DNA from: Stereum hirsutum FP-91666 SS1
Taxonomy: Eukaryota; Basidiomycota; Agaricomycetes; Russulales; Stereaceae
NCBI RefSeq assembly: GCF_000264905.1
Contig: NW_006763141.1
Location: forward strand, 1,555,512-1,619,511
Length of the DNA stretch: 64,000 nt
Direction: 5' to 3'
The translations under genes and the position numbers were made by a program. Below the pieces are notes generated by a model. It saw only the letters and a program-made list of their open reading frames with translations. It had not been told where the DNA came from and searched no databases. Positions 23,291 to 34,849 of this stretch are shown here, piece after piece (position 1 is the stretch's first letter; every line of letters begins with the position of its first letter).

Positions 23291-24987
23291 ATGCCTAGGG
23301 TATCTACGCGTAGCTCGACCGCAACTACGAATTCGAGTAATGGGTTCATTCTCAAAGCAGCATCCGGAAGTAAGAGACGCGTTATTGTACCGCGTCCGAA
23401 AACATATGAAGTGAGTGTGCCAGTGATCATGAATAACTTTGACATCGATTTATAGGGCCCGATACTCTTGTGCTTAGGAGGCCATCTCTGTTGCCGCAAA
23501 ATACTTTCCATCCATCCCGAAAGCCGAGATCAACCTCCAAAGTGACGAACTTGACATTCTTCCGGGAGACATGGTCGACATCTCTCCCGAATTTTGGGAG
23601 CAAGCGATGACGATTCTGGATTCTGTCTTTGTCGTACGAGGTGAGAATCATAGCCGCCGCTATTGTCGTTGTGATGCGATACTATGGAGGAGTCATTGAG
23701 TTGCTCCGCTACTGGATCTTAGGCGCTATGCCCCCTAGATGCGACAGCACCCCAGCACGCGCGTCGCTGGATATCAAGCCAACAGTCCCTGCCCAAAGCT
23801 CTTCCCTTGTATCTAGTAAGTAGCTACTGCCGTCGTCTTCATTATGACAATGTTCACATCGATGTTAATCTTTTCCAGCCAGTGTTCCTTCCCAGCCCAA
23901 GCGGATCATCAGTCTTATCCTATCGTATAGTGGACCACGATTTGATTTTTGCGTCAAAGATTCCATCAGTATGCTCAAAATCACACGGGTATTTGCTGAG
24001 AGGGTTCAGAAAGATGCGACAGATTTACACCTTATCTATCTTTGGTCGCCTATTTCTCCGACTGCGACCGTCGGTGATATCAACTGGATTCCTGGGCACA
24101 ATATCATCTACGTCCTCCCCAAGCAGACAGGAGGAAAGCCAGTCATATACCTCATGTCACCAACGGAACTGGACGCGACAGTGAACCTCTCTCTTATCCC
24201 ATGCTGGACGCTGTCCGCCATATATCCTGTTGTTCCGGTGAAGACAGAAATCCTGGGCGGCCAAAACATCACTTGGGACGTATATATCCACGGAGGCAGC
24301 AGTCTGACCGATAAGAACACGGGCTTAGACGCAGCGTATCTTTACTGGGAAGCAAAGTAAGTTGTTCTCGTCGTCTCGTCTCTGGATGTTCAGATGTATT
24401 GATATCGCGCGAAGGACCGTTCCAGATACGCCCCCTTCTCCTCCATCATCTCCCTTACCAGGACAACATGCTTTTGTCGAGCGGTTTTGTCCAAACACCA
24501 GCGACCTTTACGACAACAACTCAGTTGTACTTCCGGTACCCCTCCTCATGCCGTATCTCGACAAAGTCCTGAAGACGCTTGGCCTTCATACTGAGGCGCG
24601 AACCTCGTTTATCACGTATGTACTGAGTAACAGGGTGCCTTCTCTTACCATTTTCTGACGCTCGACGGGATAACTTGATGTTTCAGTTATTGGCTGCCTT
24701 CGTTCCTCAAACACACCCATGTTGCCCTTCGCTTCGTACCTCAGGCAGCATACGAACGCGCTGCACCCCTCAACGTTTCTCCCGCCCCGGATGTCGTTAC
24801 CCGGGTCTTCATGCTGTTCAAGGGTGTACCTTTAGAGAACTTGGAGCTGTGGCCTGAAGCTCAAGTCCGTGTGACGAACAACGTGGATATGTGGTGTGAA
24901 GTGGTTGGTGTTGATGCCGAGAAGGCTTCGAATGCGGGGTTATTCAGGGTACTGGAATGGGGTGGGATGGAGGTGCTTCGAGGGTGA
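23291..24987 (+). CDS. SUL family member A: SUMO-like Ubl with QTGG plus conserved C-terminal half, 6 exons, 451 aa
   Basis: Exons: 23291-23410, 23478-23640, 23723-23815, 23879-24356, 24415-24615 and 24687-24987, all phases joining. The order is a short basic N-terminus (S-K-R-R-V-I-V-P-R-P-K-T-Y), a conserved block with L-Q-S-D-E-L-D-I-L-P-G-D, a variable linker, and a beta-grasp-like segment (residues about 134-211, starting R-I-I-S-L-I-L-S-Y) ending K-Q-T-G-G. The diglycine (210-211) sits where SUMO carries QTGG. The remaining 240 residues are conserved among the three copies (K-P-V-I-Y-L, A-R-T-S-F-I-T, Y-W-L-P-S-F-L-K-H-T-H, final V-L-E-W-G-G-M-E-V-L-R). I know no characterised member. 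The Ubl call is pattern-based; cleavage or conjugation at GG is speculation. Confidence 0.8.
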
Positions 24988-27883
24988 TATATCGCGAAAA
25001 CATCCAGTTCTCTTTGATTAGCATTGCATTAAGTTAGCATGGTATCATCTTTGTCTTATCGGGACTCGGATTTTTTTTTGCGTACGTCGCTTTTCTGAAT
25101 TCCATCATGCAATTCGAATTCGAGCGCCCGTAGTCGAAGATGTGGCGCGTTAGTGGCACGACTTGAGCGCGATGCTCCCGACGCGTTGTCACTCAGGCGC
25201 ATGGCATATGCTGGGCGAGGTCCAATCCTAGTGCGGACAATTTGGGCCAAAAACTGGTCTCATGTTTGATCATAGTGCGTACTGTGGCGGACTAGGAAGC
25301 TGGTCACCCGAGCTTTCTCCACCTCTCCGCTAATATATATGCTGAATTTCCACATAATTATAGTCCAGTCGTATAGACTGGCATCTTTTGTACTCAAATA
25401 TGCACGCTGGACTCCGGAGGATAACGGAATGGTAGTGCGTGAATATTCTTCGGAGGCGAGTCCAGAAAGTGGCGAAACAGGGAAGCTGGTCACGCGCCAA
25501 AAGAGCGCGGCCATCGCCGAAATGGGTGGCCGAAAGGCGCCACATCCTGCCACATCCCCCTTGTCTGCCGACTTTATGCCCACGATCACTGCTTGACTTG
25601 GTACCAAAAGTACCCAGAACGATTCAATATATATGCTTTCATACCCACAAATATTTGTGGGACAATCAGATTTTATTTGGGCTCAATATTCATTCGGGCT
25701 TTTGAGAAGGGTGAAAACAGCCACTTTCAGAAGATCAGGGTGTTCTCAGCCCAAACAATTCGGTAAAAATACCAGCTTTATCGGAAAATGAATTATACAG
25801 TGCAATGAAACAGTGGATATAATTTGGTCGTAGGAGCCAGTGTGAACGACTACGATAGAGCTTGACCATCTGAGAGCCTCTTCTGACTACTCGGCTATGT
25901 AAACCCCTCACAAAAAGATGATATGTGCAATAATAAGCAACTAATAGATGCCCAAACAATGCGTAGTAACTCATACCATATCATATTTCAGACCATAGAT
26001 ACATTATTTGATGTGAGTACGCTCACATTGACGCCTGGCAAGGCTGTCGAGGTCAGTCAGGCTCCGGGCATGGCCCAAAAGTGCCACAGAAACACCATCT
26101 CTCACAGCATTTTTCCGTTTTTCACAAGGGCTTCACGAGTACTCTCTGAGTTTTTTTTGAAGAACTCGACGAGAGCCACTAGGCCTGCTGTATATGTAGA
26201 AGACCCATGATGCCATTCTGTAAAATCAAATTCTATCGATCCTTGACCAGCTTCTATGTGTGACCAGCTTCCCTGTGGGCCACAGTATATTTTCGGCATC
26301 CGAAGGACCCCAGGTCCGATCCCAAACGAGACAAAAGTGGTGAACTTGTGACAAGGTCCGATCCTACCATGGCCTACAGTGCGCCGCACTCTTTGTCTAG
26401 AGAGAGAAAGAGCAGGCGATCAGTAAAGTTAGAAAGAAGTTCTCAGCCCTCGCCACACTATCTTCTCAGTATGGCCATGTCGATACTTCGATCGACAGCT
26501 TCCACACGCCATAGTATTCCAATCTCGGGCTCAATATTGATGACGGCTGAGACGTAGCCCAGTACGAGTAAACTGAATATATGAACGTTTAGATTAGCAA
26601 GACAAGGTTAGGACTGAAAGTGGTCACCTCCAAGGGGATTTTTTCTCAGAGGAAAGAAAAAGGAAATGAAGAATAGTAAGGGACTCGGGACGTTCCGCGT
26701 CAAGTTCTTGTGTGAAATTCATCTCCGGGTCATACCGCGGAGAGTGGGGCGCCTACATACGATATCGACTTCAACGCTTCCACTACGTGCACCTCCCAGC
26801 ACCTCCCTCCGTTTTAGCCTTGGAGTGCTTCTACGCCCAATCTACGCCAGGCTTCCAGAAAGGAAAGACGTGACAAAGCTAGCCTTTACTCGGACTGAAT
26901 CAGTGCTGGAAAAATCATGTAGGGCGTAGAATCGTGTCTCCGAAGTTCGAGTTCTCAGACTCAGCAGCTGAGAAACGCCGTGCGCAATTGCGTACGAGCG
27001 AAGACGACCTCGATGGCCTCCTGACCATAATCGGAAGGCTCAGCAGTGGGTGCTGCATCTTAATGAAAGAACATGCGGTATGAAGCGCCGGCGTGGTAGC
27101 CCTGTTTATATTCTCGAGCAACTTGCGAGCGACCAAGTACGCTCCGCGTAGCCCTTCACCACACTCTACCCATTCGATGGATTCTGAAATCAAAGGACCG
27201 GAGCGTACGTTGACCTCTTTGGTGTGCATAAAGTCTGGCTCATACGCTTTCATCCCCCTCTAGCCGTGCACCGAACGACGCTTGCCAGCATAATGGCGGT
27301 ACACGGACATTACCTACTGAGAAAGATAGATCAATTCAGTACGTCTCACTATCGATTTTAATATATTGTCCATTCGCCCGCATCCTAAGCTCACTAGTAT
27401 TGTCTTTTGGATTGCTTCCTTCTCATCTCCTCTCCAGCCGAGAACAGCCCCTACTTGTGTGGCATTCCCCTTCTCTATCTTGGATCTCAGCCCCTCTACC
27501 TTTTTACAAAAAAGGTCCTTTCGTCTGTCTGGGGAGGAATTCTTAAGGCAACGGGACGGCGCAGATATCGTATGTATCTATTGCCTTGTTCAGTTTATCA
27601 CCGTTCCATTCACCCTCCACATATAGCCACCCCTGCTGAAGTCGATTATGTCCACGCCATGATTCTCAATCTTTTTAACGGTGACGACCGATATGATCAC
27701 GGTCGGCGAACAGTATCCCAGCGCACTCTAGGCCCCGAGTACAATACGATGCGGACGGCGGACGATGGGGTCGGGATGCTAAGACAGGACAGAGGAGCGC
27801 ACACACACCAGACTTCAAAGCAGCTCATACATATTGTTGACTAGAATCAATCCGATTCGCAGTCGAAAAATATTCATCGCTTG
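24988..27883. other. AT-richer spacer with inverted 17-nt repeats, no supported gene
   Basis: Frames here are short and mutually overlapping. Copies of an (A/G)GGAAGCTGGTCAC motif occur at 25294-25307 and 25477-25493 (+), and inverted at 26260-26276. This hints at remnants of one or more inverted-repeat elements. The reverse frame at 26915-27253 and the + frames at 27366-27844 are uninterpretable and I do not call them. Confidence 0.45.
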
Positions 27884-28794
27884 TCGCAAAACTTGCATCT
27901 GGCTGGTCTTGCATGATGTTGCCAAACCATGCCTGAACATCCCCGCCAGGGAAACAGAGCCTGATCAGGGTTCCCGAGCTTTAGAAAGGGGATGAGCGGG
28001 CTGGTCAGGCCAATCAGGCCTGATCAGCCTGACGGACCTGCACAGGCGTTATACGGCGTGTTGCGGGCTGAGCAGTCCTGACGACGATATATAGGAATAA
28101 TAGAAAAAGGATGTTTCATCTTTTTGTACCTCTCCTTGTACCCCTCTGTAGTATCCTTTTCTTACTCATGTAGTGCTCTTACCTTTATTCCTTACTTTCC
28201 TTACGAATTGTACTCGCTAGAAGTCTCTTATAGACCACAAGTATCAGGCCAGCGAGGGATTCGAACACCCGACTTGTGTTATGCTGCTCACGTCCTTGCG
28301 TTGGAGTCGCGAAACAGACCACTGCGTCATCGCGGAGTGGTCTATACTGGAACAATACTGGAAATGCTCTAAATATATCGTGGTCTTTCGTGGCGCGAAA
28401 TGCATGCCCACAATGCTCCGCCAGATCTTTCACCCCTCATCTTCCCTCTCTTGAGGTCGAGGCGGCCTGGCAAGGTCCCTGTAGTCCAGTATACTATTTC
28501 AGCGATCAGACATGGTCAGGCCTCTTCAGCACTGGCCAATGGCATCAGAGCTATGTACAGACATTATTAGCCAGGATCAGCCCTGCTCAGCCGATGGCTC
28601 CAAAATGACCAGTCCTTGCCAGTCCTGCTCAGCTCTGTTCAGCAGACGACTTCAAGATGACCAGCCCGCACCAGCCTTGCTCAGCCCTGCTCAGGCCCGA
28701 TGTGGGCTGGTCCGGTCATGCACGCTCCCTGTTCAGGCATTATGACTGCTATCAGGCTTCGCTATGGCTGACCAGCCAAATGCAAGTTTTGCGA
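27884..28794. mobile_element. non-autonomous terminal-inverted-repeat element, 911 bp
   Basis: The left end at 27884-27908 and the right end at 28770-28794 are inverted copies of each other, matching at 24 of 25 positions (left end TCGCAAAACTTGCATCTGGC). There is no transposase frame inside. The interior is full of degenerate CTGATCAGG, GCTGGTCAGG and CAGCCCTGCTCAG words, partly in inverted orientation (subterminal repeats). It includes two copies of a roughly 60-nt unit at about 28600-28700. A clear target-site duplication is not visible, so the exact ends may extend a few bases. Confidence 0.75.
28240..28335 (-). other. tRNA-like Pol III promoter remnant inside the TIR element
   Basis: On the reverse strand an A-box-like TGACGCAGTGGTC is followed about 50 nt later by a B-box-like GTTCGAATCCC, with C-T-C-C-A-A-C in an anticodon-loop-like position. 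The acceptor stem pairs poorly and the T stem is imperfect, so this is not a functional tRNA. It could be a tRNA-derived segment captured by the element. Confidence 0.3.
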
Positions 28795-30189
28795 GACTCG
28801 TCTGTCTGTGGTTATGCCATTTCTCAAACATCACCAAAGCCTCCACTCTCGCCCTAGAATATATCCTCCCCACGCTCCGAGCGCTGCACCCATTTTGTGT
28901 TTGTGTGCGAGAACTTTCCTTCTCGGGAAGATACTATATAATTCCAAATCCTCGAGACCCGAGGCCTGCTAAAGCATGGTTATATTCATGTCCTTTCACC
29001 ATCGTGTTTCGCCACCTCAGCCTGGTCCTCGCCACAACGGAGATATCGGCAGTGGCCGGGAGCCAACCTGTGGGCTTCCTCTCACTTTCCTGCTGCTCGA
29101 AAAGAAAAATATGTATTTCCTCTTGCGATCTTCGACTTCGTGGAATGCGGAGGTATTTAAGACATGTACACCTGTATTGGCTTCACTGCATTACTGACTA
29201 GATGCTTGGGCGTCGCCGCAGACCGAACCGGAGCGGAGCTCTACGATAAATACCGTGGAGTCCTATCTAAAGCGGTCATTTCACACACAACTTGCTTCCG
29301 CATTTGTCTTCACTTGTACCACACCCGTCAACAGTTAGAAGGGGGGATGGAAAACGACGGAAAGAACCCACTCAAAATGTACGCGAACTTAGTCTCTACC
29401 TCGGGCTGGACACCCAGTTTTGTATATTGTAAGTGGTACAACGAGTAAATTTATTCACAATGACCAAGATGAGAGATAGATAGATATTGCAGATGATTGG
29501 CGTCGATAGTCTGGACGAAAACAAGAAGATTGGGTGCTCGATGGTGTATAATGCGACGAAATATGTGCGATTGCATAAGGCTAAAGCTGAATGACTGAGA
29601 TGAGGACAGGACGGTGTTGGTATGAAATGCAAAACGTGAAAGGCAAGGTTGCGCGGGGCTTTCAGGAAGGTGAGACGAACTGAGACATATGTGGAAAACA
29701 GAAAGCTCGGAAAGTTGTAGGTGGCGGCTTGAAGAAGAGAAGCGCTATGGTCACCGAAAGGTGATTGAGCACAAAGGTTGCACAAGAGAGATAAGATGAC
29801 TCGCGAGAGAGCCTCTTCAGACACTCGCCGACGAGGTGCGTACATAATGGCGAATAATGCGCATATTTTCGAGCTCTATGCTGGGCAATGTCCGATGCAG
29901 AATGCGTACCAAACGTCCTCCAAAACAGGACACCCGATCCGAGTGCGTACATTTTCCTCCCAAATCGGTCCGGACAAAAAGGGCAAAATTCGGCGGTTTT
30001 GGATCGGACCTCCCTAGGCATATGCCATGCGCCTTGTCACTCTCGCGTCTGTCACAGGCTCAGCGCGATCGGTCACATCAGGTCGTCCTCCGTCTTCGCG
30101 GTGCCTTAGGCTTTTGGCCAACTTTGGTTTCTACCACGATCTTCGAGACAAAACTTTTGATTTTTCGGATCCACTACTATCATTCCGCT
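28795..30189. other. spacer between the TIR element and SUL gene B
   Basis: Short overlapping frames on both strands (for example 29396-29845 on the reverse strand) without domains. The last few hundred bases are the promoter region of the SUL gene at 30190. Confidence 0.45.
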
Positions 30190-31994
30190 ATGGCAAAGAC
30201 GCGTAACTCCACATCAACAGCTGCTGCAAGCAGTGCCTTTCTCTTGAAAGCGGCCCCTGGCGGCAAGAAGCGCGTGGTTGTCCCGCGTCCGAAGACATAC
30301 GATGTAAGTTCGATAGGTCGCGCTGTACTCGAGCTGGGATTCTATAATTGATACCAGCGATAACATGCGTCTAGGATGCTCTCAAGGCGGCTGCTAAGCA
30401 CTTCCCTTCGATACCGAAAGACGACATCGTCCTGCAAAGCGATGAACTCGATATCCTTCCTGGGGAGCTAGTGGAAATTTCCGCGGAATTTTGGGAAGAG
30501 GCCGTCGTCTCGTTGAACTCTGTATATGTTGTACGGTCTGAATCACATGACGGTGCGTGTGTTCTACCCGTTTGTCCTTGTGATTTGTAGAGATTCTAAT
30601 CCACAGCCCATCGCCCGGCTCATATAATGTTCTATCGGTGGCGATAGACTTCTCCTGCGGTGCGTTCGTATTCTTATTATGATATCCTTATCGCTAGCTA
30701 TAGAACACTGACGAATTTCCGCTGCCGTGTCATCAGATTCTGATGATCAGGTGCTTCAATCCCCTTCATCGTGCACGAAAAAGTCTCCATCCCCCGAAGT
30801 GACTCTCCCAGCTTCATTAGGTGAGAGACCACTGCATTCGTAATGACGATATGTACCTGATTTCACTGTCGTAGACCTTGTGGAGAAGTCTGACACAAAG
30901 GGATTCAAAACAATCAGCGTATCCACCTCGTGGGGGATCATCCAGTGCAAAGTGGGTCGGAAAACTAGGGTAGCGACGCTTTTGAACAGGGCTGCGGAGG
31001 CCCTCAATAAGGAAGCCTCTGAGCTTCGATACTTTGTCGATGGAGAGTACCTCCACCATCAGGGCGTAGTTGGCGATGTTCTTTGGGAGAAGGATGAAGA
31101 CTATCCGCTCACCATTGATATTTTCCCCGTACAATCCGGAGGGAAGCCAGTCATCTACCTTTTTTCGCCTATGGAGATGGACGCGACTGTGAATCTCAGT
31201 CTCGTGCCGTCATGGAAGTTCTCTGCTATCTACCCTGTCGTCCCCACGAAAATTAGCGTTTTAGGCGACGAGAGGCTCAGTTGGAAAGTACGCACTCACG
31301 CTGACGGGAGTCTGCTGGAGAAGACTACAGGGCTCGATGTCGCTTACCTGTTCTGGGAAGCCCAGTAAGTCGATATCCCTCGATTCCTGTGGCAAGAGGT
31401 CCTAGTCACTGACGACATATGCAGTACCAACGCAGGGGCCCCGCCATCCCCTCCTTCATCTCCTTTGCCGGGTCAGAACGCTTCGACCGAGCGCTTCTGC
31501 CCAATTGGTTCCAACCTCTATGACCACAACTCCGTCGTGCTCCCTGTTGCGAGTCTCACCCCGTACTTGGACAAAGCCCTGATGTCTCTTGGCCTGCATA
31601 CAGAGGCCAGAACTTCCTTCATCACGTACGTCGAAGGTCTTTACAGGCCTTTCAAGGGTCTTCGCTGATTTTTTCGGTGAATTGATGTTCTAGATACTGG
31701 CTACCCTCCTTCCTCAAGCACACCCATATCGCCCTTCGTTTCGTCCCTCAAGCGGCGTACGAACGCGCCGCACCGCTAGATGTATCCCCCGTCCCAGATG
31801 TCATCACTCGAGTGTTCATGCTCTTCAAGGGGGTTCTTGAAGAGAACTTGGAGATGTGGCCCGAAGCGCAAGCGCGTGTAACCAAGGATGTAGCGATGTG
31901 GCGTGATGTTGTCGGTGTCGATATTGAGAAAGCGTCCGACGCGGTGTTGTTCAGAGTGCTGGAATGGGGCGGGATGGAGGTGTTGCGGGCGTGA
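30190..31994 (+). CDS. SUL family member B: SUMO-like Ubl with QSGG, 6-7 exons, 455 aa
   Basis: Exons: 30190-30303, 30375-30552, 30737-30820, 30875-31364, 31425-31625 and 31694-31994, giving 455 residues. An optional 69-nt exon at 30591-30659 has good signals, keeps phase on both sides and would add 23 residues. The N-terminus is again basic (G-K-K-R-V-V-V-P-R-P-K-T-Y-D). The Ubl segment runs from about residue 137 (K-T-I-S-V-S-T-S) through a SUMO-like F-V-D-G-E-Y-L and D-E-D-Y-P-L-T-I-D-I-F to V-Q-S-G-G (Gly214-215). The C-terminal half starts K-P-V-I-Y-L-F-S-P and ends E-W-G-G-M-E-V-L-R-A. The last exons have the same sizes (201 and 301 nt) and phases as in copies A and C, so the three genes share one ancestor. 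Function unknown. Confidence 0.82.
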
Positions 31995-32326
31995 TCTGTT
32001 GGAAGTCTGCAAGACGAATTATTTTCTTGTCGATTTAGTTGCTTTTCTTGTGCTCTGTGTTACGACCATGACTCGACGGTCGTGCTTTTCATCCCTATTG
32101 TATATTTTCTGAATCCCTTATAATCTTGGTTTTTACCGGTTTGTGCTCAGATCTCTATGCCAATATGGCTCTGGGAGGTGACTGGCTGTGAACTTCGAAT
32201 CAAGGTGCAATGAACGCATGAACATCATCAATAAATAGGCTACACGAGTTGATGTGTGGCCTTCTATATACACCGTTTTTTACCACCCAAGAACGCCTTC
32301 GTCACCGCTCCCTTCTCTTTGGCTCT

Positions 32327-33640
32327 TCAATCCATCTCCGCCAACACGCTCGAATACTTCCTCGCCCAGTACTCCATCAACATCCTCTCTTCGCTCTGCT
32401 GTGTAATTATCATAGCCCACCAGAGAAGCATCCCATGACCGACTGCAAACGACACCACGAAACTACACAAGGCCGGAGACTTTTCCCACATTCTTGTCCA
32501 CAGCACCACCAACAGGACCAGCGTAGCCGTGAAGCCGTGGAAGTACGGATGATCAATCGTGTAAGCTAAGTCCTCCAATATTTCGTCCATGGGGGGTAGA
32601 GCACTTGTAGAGACGAAGAGAAGACGGGTAGAGACGAGGACGAAAATGACAACCATGACGAGAAGCAGAGTGCGTTGGCGCGAAGAGCAGGAAGCTGGTA
32701 TCACAGATCTGGGGGCACCAGACGTATCGTGCAACCCGGTGCGTGGAGAACCACTATCGTACCCGGACGAAGAAGAGAGAGATTTCGACGGAAAGGCAGA
32801 GAATGATGGGAATGAGTAGTTGGCGGGTCGGACCGTGTCGAGGATGGCAGAGTAGAAACTTGAGGAGCGGGAGTTTCCCGGTCGCTCGATTTTTGGAGCG
32901 AGATGACCGTCAATTAGAGTATCTGTAGAGGATACCGCCTACGTATAACGCATGTGAGTTGATTATGAGGGTTGGTGAGAAGAGAAATGCGGGGTGCGTA
33001 CCGTTGGGGCCTGCATCAGACAAAACAGTGTTGAAATAAAAATCAGAATGTTGTGACAGATGCCAGATGAGAGAATTCTTTTCACCTCAGAGCCACCGCT
33101 TTCGGAGTACCCGTCCGATGAAACACCCTTAGACGAATTCGAGGACTATATAGACGGGGAAGTGTAAGCGCGCTATGCATACGAGGAACGCGTTTGAACG
33201 AGGACACAGTTCGCGAGAAAAATCCTTACCTTCAAAAAATTCGGGATACTCTTTATAGCCAACTCTTTCACCCTGACCCTCACGCTCCTTCTCCGCTTCG
33301 GCCCAGATTTTTCGCTGTCGGACGACCCTGAGCTGGAACCCCTCTCGAGACTTAGACTCGAAGCCGAAGATGCTAGTGACCTGTCGTTGGTAATGACGCT
33401 GGCTGAAATGCTGGTACTAGACGTAGACTGTGACTGAGAGAGATGATAGGCGTTTGGGTGGAGACCAGTGGTGGCCATCCGGAGGGAGCGAATTGTGCTT
33501 CGGTGAGGGACGGCTGAACCAGCAGCATCACCGGGTATGGAATCACCGCTGCTCGAAGAGCGAGAGGTTGAGGGTGATGTCTACAGCGATTCGGCTATTA
33601 GTGTTGTGAATATATTGGTCTCAAGGAATGGACGTACCAT
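32327..33640 (-). CDS. three-helix membrane protein, start-codon-only exon and 9-nt microexon, 324 aa
   Basis: Reverse-strand exons: 33640-33638 (the ATG alone, followed by a GTACGT donor), 33580-33230, a 9-nt microexon 33010-33002 (A-P-T) and 32938-32327. Phases are all zero and the total is 324 residues. The first 180 residues are Ser-rich and basic (G-P-K-R-R-R-S-V-R-V-R-V-K). The C-terminal third has three hydrophobic helices: TLLLVMVVIFVLVSTRLLFV, the segment around F-T-A-T-L-V-L-L-V-V-L-W, and the segment around F-V-V-S-F-A-V-G-H-G-M-L-L-W-W-A. A charged tail follows. I do not recognise the family. Skipping the microexon would also keep the frame. A splice-dependent start codon is unusual; an upstream start cannot be excluded. 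Confidence 0.65.
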
Positions 33641-34849
33641 GGCTGTTATGATCACAAAGTAATTCAATACGAAGTTCCTAAGGCAGGTGAAGAGTGAATC
33701 TGAAGCGGGTAAGAAAGGGTTATGCAAAAGAAATTAGAGAAGAAGCGTGAATTGATTCGACAAATGAAATCAGGCTAGCCTGCCAGTTTCAAGGCTGTCT
33801 CAAGTTCAGTGTCAGTTTGAATTAAGGTGAAACCAATTCTGTCGCCAGGTCTTTCCGGATTGCGACCCCGTGGGATACAGCAGCAATGTTGATGAGATGT
33901 GTAGATAATACGTGCAGAGAGAACCTAGTAGTCCAGCAAACTGAGCCAGGCAAAACAAGATGTACTGAGGCTAGAGATGTGACTAACTGACTGCTATCTG
34001 ATTCACGACCTTTGATTAGCAAAGACTAGCCGGGTTCACGAATTCGAATTGACACTGCTCTCGTCAATATTAATCCACAGCGATTCCGGGCTCCTCCTTC
34101 CATACTCGATAATTGAGCTGCACTCCATTGCTAGAGTGCACCACCTTTCGTCACAATATAACATTCACATTCAAGATATTCGCCCCCTCCCCTCCCCTGT
34201 TTGGGTCCGAAGTGTTAGACGTGGCCCCTTCGATGGCGAGGGTCACACATCCATCAGTGATGAAGTATGTCAAGTATTGTAGAGCTCACAGAAGTCGGTG
34301 TCCGTAGTATGACAGATGGACCACTCGGACCAAAAGGGGCAGGGGTTACACCACCGTGAGCACTAAACAGACCCAAGCATCTCTCGTCGCAGCAGGGCTA
34401 TGACTGCCGTACTTGGGGCAGAAATAACCTACATACGACCAACCTACGACTCCATGTGCAACTTGAATTGCCGCCAAACATGCCAGCTACTTAAGGGTAA
34501 CGCACCTGGAATCATCGTTAGAGACAGACCGTTTTTCGCTCGTTGTGCTCTATCGACGAGTGACCTGAAAAGCTCCGAGTTTTAAAAACAAATCCTCATG
34601 GTGACATGAGTGTACGTTCGCCGTGCGGTAGACGCCGACGTAGAAGTTAAACCTAGCACCTAACCCTATATTATGGCCGAAGCGGTAATGAGATGACGTC
34701 AGGGAAAGCCACTGGATACAAATAAGGGGCCGAACTTGGCGGGCACTTCGTACTACTCCCTCTACTTGTCTGCTCGCCGTCGTCGACGACATACTCACGC
34801 ACGCGACCATCTGCATTACATTTTTCCTTTCACCGCACGACGCGCAACG
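33641..34849. other. divergent promoter region, no gene seen
   Basis: Lies between the start of the membrane protein gene (-) and the start of the 34850 gene (+). Only short frames; the sequence close to 34850 is C/T- and A-rich, as in fungal promoters. Confidence 0.5.

Noticed and set aside
26915..27253. 112-codon reverse frame with protein-like start
   Set aside because: No domain, no continuation through splice sites; too weak to call.
27900..28800. CRISPR-like or satellite reading of the CAGCCCTGCTCAG words
   Set aside because: Units are degenerate, irregularly spaced and partly inverted within clear terminal inverted repeats; a TIR element explains them, and CRISPR arrays are not expected in a fungal nucleus.
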